Under the pieces are notes generated by a model, which saw only the letters and a program-made list of their open reading frames with translations, did no database searches and was not told the DNA's origin. From the NCBI GenBank assembly GCA_903912275.1, contig CAIWGR010000352.1, forward strand, positions 1-6,686: a stretch of 6,686 bases of DNA, written 5' to 3'. The position numbers were made by a program, and so were the translations under genes. Below, in pieces: positions 1 through 6,067 of the stretch (the first letter of the stretch is position 1; every line of letters begins with the position of its first letter). This stretch comes from an uncultured delta proteobacterium. Lineage in GTDB: Bacteria; Myxococcota_A; Bradymonadia; REDH01.

Positions 1-4
1 AGCC

Positions 5-20
5 GTCGTTGTCGTTGTCG
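5..20 (+). repeat. Short GTCGTT hexanucleotide run at the left edge
   Basis: There are two full copies of GTCGTT and a partial third (GTCG). If the first gene's frame is coding here it encodes a run of valines. It is too short to carry a specific meaning and may simply be low-complexity coding or upstream DNA. Confidence 0.5.
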
Positions 21-73
21 AACGCGAATCAGACTTCACAAAGCAAGGCCCCCCACCCCCCGCCCGCTTCTCC

Positions 74-3000
74 GTGGGGCTCCATTCGGCACCGTGCCCT
101 GAGTACGCTCGCCGTGGGGCGGCAGCACGTCGCGCCGCGCTTCCGAGCGTCGGGGACCCCGCCGCCTTCGAGCGGCGTCTGGCCGAGGTGGCCGCATCGC
201 TCGAGCGTGTGCTGGCGCGTCTGGACGAGGACGCCGACTGGAACGACGCTCTTTATACGCCGCTCAACGTAGATGTGGACGTCGTGGAAAGCGGTACCGT
301 GGCCCGTCGAACGGAGTTGGACTTCGCCAACGCCTGCCGGACCTACCTCCCGACGCACGGCCTGCTGCTGCTCGGCGATCCGGGCGGCGGGAAGAGCACC
401 AGCCTTCGCCATCTGGCGCGTCATGCGCTGCGGGAGGTGGGCCAGACCGGCGTGCTCGCCATCCATGCGAACTTGCGCCAGTGGGTGGGCGCGGACCGCG
501 TGGAGGAGGACGGTGCGCTGGGTCTCCTCGCGTTCATCCGCGCCTCGCTGCGCGGGTCCCTTGACGCGGCGGACGCAGACTTCCTCGACGCCCACCTTGA
601 CGGGTTGATCTCCGCCGGCCGGGTGGCGTTCTTACTCGACAGCTTCGACGAGATCCCAATCCTCCTGGACCGCGACGACGCGAGCGATGCGCTGCAGGCC
701 CTTTCCGCCCAGCTGGAGCGGCTGGTGACGTTGCCAGGCTCGCCGATGCTGCTGGTGGCGTCCCGCGCCTTCCGACGTCCGCGCCTGCGCGCGCGTGAGT
801 TTTTGATCGTCGAGCTGCGCCCGTTTACGGACGCGCGTCTCCACGCGTTGGCCGAGGCTCGGGGCGGCGTCTCCCAAGAGCGTCTCGACGCGTTCCTCGG
901 CCGGGGCGGACCTTGGCTCAAGCACGCCCGCAACCCGTTCATGGCGATGCTCCTGTTCAACCACCTGGCGCGGCACGATGGGCAGGAGCCGAAGGACCTC
1001 GCGGCGCTCTACGAGGGGTTCGTTACGGCGCGTCTCGTCACCGGTATAGGCGAGGCAAACGCCGAGCGCGTGGTGCGCGCGGCACAGGCGATCGCGGAGG
1101 CAATGCTCGTCGGCACCGACGGCGGCCTCGAAGGGTCGTTGCGCGCGGTCAGCGAGCGCCTGTCAGACGTAGACGTTGTGGGGGCCGTGGATGCCCTTGT
1201 CGGGGTCCGCATCATGCGCCGCGGTAGCGACGGCGACTCGTTCACCTTCGTTCACCGCCGCTTCAACGAGTACTTCCTCGCTCTGCGGTGGCAGGCCGAA
1301 GGCGCCGTGCCTGATCTGTCAGCCATCATCGGAGACCGCAAGGAGCGCGACGCGCTCGTCATCCACGTCGAGGTCGCGCCCGAGGCCGAGCGGCGCCGCG
1401 TGCTGGCGTGGTGCCTCGGCTTCGTGGCGGAGCACGTTTACCGAGGGCACTGGTGGGACGTGGCCGCCGTGGACGCTGCCGCGACGAGCCTGCGCGGGCA
1501 GGCCGCCGACCCGCGGGACGAAGTGGAGATGCGCGGCCTCAGGCCCCGCGTGATGCTGTGGCAGCCACCGGCGCGGCCCCCGACCCGGGCCGAGGTGCTC
1601 GACGCGGTGGTCGTGGTTGTGGCAGCAACCTGCGGAGGCGGTGTCGACGGGGTTCAGCCAGGCCTTGGGCTCGATTCCGACACGGGCGTCGATGTGGAAA
1701 AGCGCGCGCAGATCGTCGATGCGCTACGAGAGCGCTTCGAACTGCCGGATGACGCCTTCACGATCGAGGACTGCCCTACGGTGGAGGCGGTCGCGGAGCG
1801 GCTGGCCAAGCATGTCGGCGCCACCAACGAGCCGGCAACCCCGGACACGTACGTCGTCCTGCGCATCGACGAGGCGACGATCGTGGTGGGTCCCGCGGGC
1901 ACAGCGCTTGAACCTACTGCAGCAGCGGCGTCGGACGCCGTGCTCCCTGAAGAGCCGCGGTGCGTCGTCGTGACCGTTCCGAAGAACGTCCACAAGCCGA
2001 CAGTGCATGTAGCGGTGGGGGACACGGTCATGGAGGGCACGATCCTGCTGTCATGGCACGTCGAGAGTCACCCGCGCGATGATTGGTGGTCTACGGAGCT
2101 GGACGATCCTGATCGACTCCCCGCCGTCCCCCTCGGTCCGGAGGATGCACTCCCGGCCGATCGCTTGGTCCGCGTGACGCGGGCCGTCCGTTTTCTGGAC
2201 GACGCCTTCGGGCGTCAGCCGGACCGGATCCCTGCCGCAGCGCGCGCGTTGCTCGTCCAGCACGTGGACCTCGCCATCAACTCTGGCACGTCCAAGCGTC
2301 CGGATCTCCTGCAGATGAAGCTCGCTTTGGAGGTGGTGGGCCTGCTGCCACCCGAGACGGTCGGACGCCTGCTCACGCGGGTGCTCCAGCTCCGGAATCC
2401 ATGGCTTAACGACGTGGCGCTTCGTGCAGCGCGCTTCGTCCGTACGCTCGACGCGTCCGGTCAGACCGCGTTGTTGGGCTGGATCGACACGCTGGAGGAA
2501 GATGACCTGCTCGCCCGCGGTCCCGAGCTGCTGCGGGTCTCCGGGCCAGGCATGCTGCTCTCGTTTCTGCGGGCAGACTTAGAGGCACAGCTCGCTCGCG
2601 CGTCCCGGGCCCGCTGGCTTCGGCCAATCTTCGTCCTCCTGAATCCGCTCACGCTCGTAATATGGGCGTTTGGCGCTTTCCGCGCGCGCCGGCGCTCGGA
2701 CCGCGAGCGGCGCGGTGTTTCGTCGGCCATCTACCCGGCTCTTGTGGTATCGACGCTGCTGGCAGTCCTGCCCTCCAGCCTAGGCGTGTATTACGTTGCC
2801 CAACCCGTGCGATGGCTCATGGAGGATGCGCTCGGCCTCTCCGATGCGTCAATCCGGCGGTACGACACCCGGTTGACGAGCGTAGACGCGGACACGCCAG
2901 AGGGACGCGACATCATCGCCCAGAACCTTCCGCGGCTGCGCAGGAGCCGGGCTGCACAGGTAGGGGACCCTGCCTACGCACGGGAACTGGTCCGGACCTG

Positions 3001-4921
3001 GGTGCTGAACGCCCTCAAGCCGGCGCTTTGGGATACCTACACGGAGGAGGTCCAGGAGGACGTGCTCCGGGCGTGGTGGACGGACCACCCGGAGCTGTTC
3101 GCCGAGGGGGAGGAACGTTGGACGTACCGCATGCTTGCGTTCGCCACGATCGACGACGCAGAGGCGTTCCTGCGCGCCGAGCGAGATGCTGGACGCAGCG
3201 CTGATCAGACATTCTTGGAAGCGCCACCCGATACGCGGAACGGAGCCCAGCTACGCCCTGCAGGGTCCTTTCAAAACAAGGATGCGACTGTGGCGAGTAC
3301 CCTTGCCCCGATGGAGGTCTCGAAGCCCTACACCGTAGATATCGGATTGGGCGACGTGGAGGCACAGGCGGTGCACGTCGTGTGGCTGGAGTCGCACACG
3401 CCGGCGGGCCCGGCGGAGTTTAGCTCCGAGATCGCACTAAGGGTATACCGTGAAGGGCGCAGCACGGAACTGGTGAAGACATTCCTCGAGGAGCGGACGG
3501 CGGATGTCCAACCTCTCCGCGACCTCGGCGAGGTGGACGACGAGCAAGTCACCATCTTCCATTATTTTATAGTCGACATGAAGTCCTCGAAGACGTTCTT
3601 CGCGCGGGCCTACGCCGCGGCCTGGAGCGACTCCACTGCCGTGGCGAACACGCGCGTTCAACAAACACTGGCAGACGCGTTGAACTCGGAACGGTCGGGG
3701 ATAACAGACTACGAATTTCGCTATTTAGTGGCATCTTTGCGAGAGATTTTACCAGATGCTCTGAGCTTAGTCATCCTGCTGGTCGGGGTGGGGGCGCTGA
3801 GCCACACAGACCTACGCAAGCTCCGCGAGTTCTGGTGGAAGCGTTGGTTGCTGGTAGTCCTTCCGCTGCTTGTCCCCGCTTTGTACCTGATTTCTACTGT
3901 CATAGATCCTATAAGCCATACGTTTAATACGGTCTACCGAATGTTCTACCACGACTCCTACAAACAGGAAGGGATGTTCAGGGCTGCCAAACTTCTCAGA
4001 CAACACCTGACGTTCTACGGTCCCCCCGTTGTTGAACAGCCCGTCACCGCCACGGGGCCCGTCACCGCCGCGGGGCCGTCGGTGTTCCAGAAGTGGATAT
4101 CTTGGATGGATGCGCACGTGGGCGTCATCGAGCCTGGCGTCTGGTTCGGCGTCGTCCAGGTAGCACTGCCGGCAGTGGTAGTCCTGATTTTGGCGCTCGC
4201 GTACCTGCCGGGGGGCTGGCAAGCGTTCCGCGACCGCGGCTTCGACATGTCCCACAAGCTGCGGGCGGCGTTAACATGGCTCGGAGCCTTGTTTTTTGCG
4301 CCATTACTTTTGTGGGCATTGTCGAGCTTCCTCGTTTACTCCTTCAACTCAACGAGCTTCTTTTCCACAGGCCACGACCTCTATGCCTTCGGGTTGGTTG
4401 TGTTCGTTTGCTTCTTGACGCTGGTGGTGCGGGCCTTTCTGACCGTAATGGGGAGTTGGCAGGGGCGGCTCGGGCGCGCGTGGCAGTTCGTGTCGTGGGG
4501 CGGGGTCCTTGCTCTCGGCGGGGTGCTGCTCGTGGTCCTGTGGCCGATCCATCGTCCGCTCATGCGGGGCGGTATACTTGCGGTCTACGCGATGGGGATT
4601 GCTGGACTCATCCATGCATTCTTGATGCGAAGCGTCGCACTCGTCGCAGCCGCCTCATCGGCGGGCCGCTCCACGCCGGCGCCTCCAATAAGCATAGACG
4701 GATGGACTCACCGACGAGGCATCGCCCAACTGCTTGCAGAGGCCACGGATCGCGACATCCGTTACGCTCTACTGGACCTGATCGCCGCGAAGCACCTCGA
4801 GGCGGGTACGGTCCCGACCGGCGAGTGGTCGGGTGGCAGCCCGCCGTACTTCGTAGACGACGTCGCCTCGTCCACGCGGCTCGCGCAGTTCGACGAGAAG
4901 TGGCGTGGACTCGATCGCTGA
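74..4921 (+). CDS. Large membrane-anchored NACHT (STAND) NTPase, possible defence sensor
   Basis: A 1615-residue protein if it starts at GTG 74. Residues about 95-405 are a NACHT ATPase: Walker A GDPGGGKST (101-109), Walker B VAFLLDSFDEI (184-194), sensor-like VASR (228-231), helical NPFMAMLLF (287-295) and terminal FVHRRFNEYF (392-401). Further on are an ACP-like segment (about 503-580), a beta-rich segment (590-665), a helical segment (690-845) and a membrane half with hydrophobic spans near 850-869, 885-908, 1226-1243, 1257-1277, 1355-1378, 1399-1421, 1436-1456, 1471-1490 and 1498-1518. A soluble domain (913-1222) sits between the second and third spans, and the tail (1519-1615) is hydrophilic. 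NACHT proteins are nucleotide-driven oligomerising switches, and bacterial ones include phage-defence proteins. The ATPase call is firm; the membrane half matches no family I recognise, and a defence role is inferred. The start is uncertain: there is no Shine-Dalgarno before GTG 74, and the frame has no stop back to base 2, so the true N-terminus may lie outside the window. Confidence 0.93.
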   Translation: MGLHSAPCPEYARRGAAARRAALPSVGDPAAFERRLAEVAASLERVLARLDEDADWNDALYTPLNVDVDVVESGTVARRTELDFANACRTYLPTHGLLLLGDPGGGKSTSLRHLARHALREVGQTGVLAIHANLRQWVGADRVEEDGALGLLAFIRASLRGSLDAADADFLDAHLDGLISAGRVAFLLDSFDEIPILLDRDDASDALQALSAQLERLVTLPGSPMLLVASRAFRRPRLRAREFLIVELRPFTDARLHALAEARGGVSQERLDAFLGRGGPWLKHARNPFMAMLLFNHLARHDGQEPKDLAALYEGFVTARLVTGIGEANAERVVRAAQAIAEAMLVGTDGGLEGSLRAVSERLSDVDVVGAVDALVGVRIMRRGSDGDSFTFVHRRFNEYFLALRWQAEGAVPDLSAIIGDRKERDALVIHVEVAPEAERRRVLAWCLGFVAEHVYRGHWWDVAAVDAAATSLRGQAADPRDEVEMRGLRPRVMLWQPPARPPTRAEVLDAVVVVVAATCGGGVDGVQPGLGLDSDTGVDVEKRAQIVDALRERFELPDDAFTIEDCPTVEAVAERLAKHVGATNEPATPDTYVVLRIDEATIVVGPAGTALEPTAAAASDAVLPEEPRCVVVTVPKNVHKPTVHVAVGDTVMEGTILLSWHVESHPRDDWWSTELDDPDRLPAVPLGPEDALPADRLVRVTRAVRFLDDAFGRQPDRIPAAARALLVQHVDLAINSGTSKRPDLLQMKLALEVVGLLPPETVGRLLTRVLQLRNPWLNDVALRAARFVRTLDASGQTALLGWIDTLEEDDLLARGPELLRVSGPGMLLSFLRADLEAQLARASRARWLRPIFVLLNPLTLVIWAFGAFRARRRSDRERRGVSSAIYPALVVSTLLAVLPSSLGVYYVAQPVRWLMEDALGLSDASIRRYDTRLTSVDADTPEGRDIIAQNLPRLRRSRAAQVGDPAYARELVRTWVLNALKPALWDTYTEEVQEDVLRAWWTDHPELFAEGEERWTYRMLAFATIDDAEAFLRAERDAGRSADQTFLEAPPDTRNGAQLRPAGSFQNKDATVASTLAPMEVSKPYTVDIGLGDVEAQAVHVVWLESHTPAGPAEFSSEIALRVYREGRSTELVKTFLEERTADVQPLRDLGEVDDEQVTIFHYFIVDMKSSKTFFARAYAAAWSDSTAVANTRVQQTLADALNSERSGITDYEFRYLVASLREILPDALSLVILLVGVGALSHTDLRKLREFWWKRWLLVVLPLLVPALYLISTVIDPISHTFNTVYRMFYHDSYKQEGMFRAAKLLRQHLTFYGPPVVEQPVTATGPVTAAGPSVFQKWISWMDAHVGVIEPGVWFGVVQVALPAVVVLILALAYLPGGWQAFRDRGFDMSHKLRAALTWLGALFFAPLLLWALSSFLVYSFNSTSFFSTGHDLYAFGLVVFVCFLTLVVRAFLTVMGSWQGRLGRAWQFVSWGGVLALGGVLLVVLWPIHRPLMRGGILAVYAMGIAGLIHAFLMRSVALVAAASSAGRSTPAPPISIDGWTHRRGIAQLLAEATDRDIRYALLDLIAAKHLEAGTVPTGEWSGGSPPYFVDDVASSTRLAQFDEKWRGLDR
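356..1288 (+). other. NACHT ATPase domain within the first gene
   Basis: This part encodes residues about 95-405. The motif order is the standard one for NACHT: a beta strand leading into the P-loop with K107-S108-T109, the D-x-x-D-E form of Walker B (D189, D192, E193) followed by I-P, an SR pair (S230-R231) after a hydrophobic strand, the 'NP...LL' helix, and an L-Y-E-x-F-V stretch (312-317) that commonly precedes the winged-helix part. The block closes with F-V-H-R-x-F-x-E-Y-F, typical of NACHT/NLR-like bacterial proteins. All catalytic residues are present, so ATP binding and hydrolysis are expected. The preceding D-W-N-D-A-L-Y-T-P-L (55-64) resembles the linker often found just upstream of such domains. 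Confidence 0.9.
1580..1813 (+). other. Acyl-carrier-protein-like segment, first gene
   Basis: This part encodes residues about 503-580, just after the NACHT block. A hydrophobic helix (508-519) is followed by a loop, then GLDSDTG (532-538), a helix ending DALRERFELPDD (549-560), and FTIEDCPTVEAVAERL (562-577). The order resembles carrier domains: G-x-D-S before helix II, a Phe near the end of helix II, a Pro/acidic loop, and a T-V-x-x-V helix IV. Ser535 is about four residues farther from the rest of the motif than in polyketide-type carriers. On an ungapped alignment the phosphopantetheine serine would instead be V541. It could be a true carrier domain with an insertion, a degenerate one, or a chance resemblance. 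Confidence 0.4.
2621..4627 (+). other. Membrane module with embedded soluble domain, first gene
   Basis: This part encodes residues about 850-1518. Two hydrophobic spans (850-869 and 885-908) flank a strongly basic loop, RARRRSDRERR (870-880). Next comes a soluble domain of about 310 residues whose second half (1085-1180) is beta-rich, then seven more hydrophobic spans. The loops after spans 3, 5 and 7 are rich in Lys/Arg (1245-1257, 1385-1396, 1463-1468) and so should be cytoplasmic. That places the 310-residue domain and the loop at 1280-1352 outside the cytoplasm. The first span contains P851, N857 and P858, and may be a re-entrant or surface helix. Span ends were judged by eye. The membrane nature is clear; the topology is inferred. 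Confidence 0.72.
4040..4075 (+). repeat. Two tandem copies of an 18-bp unit inside the first gene
   Basis: Copy one (4040-4057) reads cccgtcaccgccacgggg and copy two (4058-4075) differs at one base. They encode PVTATG and PVTAAG in the predicted outer loop between the fourth and fifth membrane spans (residues about 1323-1334). The length is a multiple of three, so gain or loss of copies would keep the frame. It probably acts as a flexible Pro/Thr/Ala/Gly linker. Confidence 0.85.
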
Positions 4922-5095
4922 CCCGGGTCAGCCGGTTTACCTCCGGCCGCCCGCTTCCTAATACCCGCGTGGATCTGACGCGACGCAACATCGCTGGGAA
5001 GCCGAGGCGCCCGTCAGGGCGTTCTACCCGTAGCGTAGCGGCCCCAACCCCAGCCCCGCCGCACCCATCCGTCCCGTTGCAAGCCCCGCTCCATC
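4922..5095 (+). other. Spacer between first and second genes, no gene seen
   Basis: A 174-base stretch with stops in the shared reading frame at 4976 and 5036, so genes 1 and 2 are not a read-through fusion. It holds two small GC hairpins: GCCGG/CCGGC with a 7-base loop (4931-4947), and CGCCC/GGGCG with a 4-base loop (5008-5021), the latter followed by only TT. Neither has the T-run of a good intrinsic terminator. A C-rich tract covers about 5041-5090. I see no convincing -35/-10 pair and no clear ribosome-binding site before the GTG at 5096. The gap leaves room for a separate promoter, but gene 2 could equally be co-transcribed with gene 1. Confidence 0.6.
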
Positions 5096-6067
5096 GTGAG
5101 ATACTTCTCCGCCCCAACAGGACAACACTTGCCCGATAGCTTCACCTCGCCGCTCGTCTCAGGGTTCGACCCGAGCACGTACTCGCTCCCCGATGCGCTT
5201 CGATCACCGGCGATGGCGCTCGAAAGGATGGCGGTTGACGATGCCGCGCGCATGCGCTTGGTGTTGGACGCCCGTGATTTCGCTCTGCGGGAGCTCGGTT
5301 CAAGCGGGCTCACGGCTGCTTCGTATGTGGCCAACGCGCTGGCACAGGTCGGTGGTGAGCCTGGCGACGATGCGTTCGAGCAGTTCGCAAAGGCGTTGAC
5401 TCCGGTGCTTGGTGTAGACCCGTCAAGTCCAGCGGAGATGGGCAGGCTTGTCGTTGGACAAGTCCTGCAAAGCGTAGCGAGCACCGACGTCGTTGCCCTC
5501 CTGGACGGATTCCCGCCGGTCGTCGAGCAGGTGAAGGGTCTGGCAGAGGTGTTCGACGCCGTGCTCGGCTCCGACATGGAGCGCCCGTTCGTGCAGGCGG
5601 CGACGGCGTGGGCGCTGCCGCGGGTGCGCAGCGTGCACGCCAACGCCGACGCTGGGGCGTTGGCGCTGGCCGTGGATCTCGGATTGGCGGCAGTCAAAGG
5701 CACCTACCAGGTCGGAACCGGGCAGGCCGCGTTAGACATGGTGGTCGAGCACCTCGTCGATCGCGCTTCGAGCGGCCTCGTGGCAGGAGTACGCGTGGCC
5801 GCCGGACAAATCGGCGCAGATATCGGAGTCGCGGTAGGCGGGTTCGTTGCCAGCTTCGTAGGCATGGCGCCGGTGGGCGCGGCGTTAGGCGCAGCCATCG
5901 GACACGCAGCCGGGGTACGCGTGGTCGATGCGATACGCTCCGCTGCAGTGAAGGTGGCGACGCCATTGCTAAAGGCCGCTGTGACCTTAGCAGGAACCGC
6001 CATAAAAACAGTAGGAAGAGTAGTCAGTTCTGTTGTAGGTAAATTTACGTCCCGGTTGTTCGGATGA
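5096..6067 (+). CDS. Glycine-zipper membrane protein, candidate membrane-acting effector
   Basis: A 323-residue protein starting at GTG 5096, the first start codon after the in-frame stop at 5036; ATG 5213 and ATG 5228 are later alternatives. There is no signal peptide. Residues 40-200 look mainly helical and soluble. Residues about 236-273 form a long Gly/Ala/Val segment with glycines every fourth residue (240, 244, 248 and 261, 265, 269, 273), a glycine zipper that packs helices in membranes. The last 50 residues (about 274-323) alternate hydrophobic patches with Lys/Arg and end in TSRLFG, which suggests an amphipathic basic tail. I recognise no family. The zipper and tail resemble membrane-inserting toxins and pore formers, so an effector role is plausible but inferred. 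A structural membrane-anchor role is the main alternative. It sits 174 bases after the NACHT gene and overlaps the next gene by 4 bases. Confidence 0.87.
   Translation: MRYFSAPTGQHLPDSFTSPLVSGFDPSTYSLPDALRSPAMALERMAVDDAARMRLVLDARDFALRELGSSGLTAASYVANALAQVGGEPGDDAFEQFAKALTPVLGVDPSSPAEMGRLVVGQVLQSVASTDVVALLDGFPPVVEQVKGLAEVFDAVLGSDMERPFVQAATAWALPRVRSVHANADAGALALAVDLGLAAVKGTYQVGTGQAALDMVVEHLVDRASSGLVAGVRVAAGQIGADIGVAVGGFVASFVGMAPVGAALGAAIGHAAGVRVVDAIRSAAVKVATPLLKAAVTLAGTAIKTVGRVVSSVVGKFTSRLFG
6064..6067 (+). promoter_or_regulatory. ATGA stop/start overlap coupling the second and third genes
   Basis: The start codon of the third gene (ATG 6064-6066) shares bases with the stop of the second (TGA 6065-6067). 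There is no Shine-Dalgarno just upstream, so the third gene is probably translated by re-initiating ribosomes finishing the second. This implies one mRNA and a tied protein ratio. The bases just before it (6002-6046) are unusually A/T-rich, which may keep the junction unstructured. Confidence 0.8.

Noticed and set aside
29..595. 188-codon minus-strand open frame opposite the NACHT P-loop region
   Set aside because: It is opposite the strongly supported NACHT coding frame and has no recognisable domain.
4931..4947. GCCGG/CCGGC hairpin 9 bases after the stop of gene 1
   Set aside because: The stem is 5 bp and no T-run follows, which is expected by chance in such GC-rich sequence. It is not supported as an intrinsic terminator.
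5008..5021. CGCCC/GGGCG hairpin in the spacer
   Set aside because: It is followed by only two T's, too weak to call a terminator.
4093..5139. 348-codon plus-strand frame covering the end of gene 1 and the spacer
   Set aside because: The translation is Arg/Pro/Gly-rich and featureless. The overlapping frame encodes clear membrane helices with normal codon use.
5228..5230. ATG 5228 as the start of gene 2, because AAAGG lies directly before it
   Set aside because: The AAAGG is immediately adjacent with no spacer, so it cannot act as a normal ribosome-binding site. The upstream frame from GTG 5096 is open and plausible.
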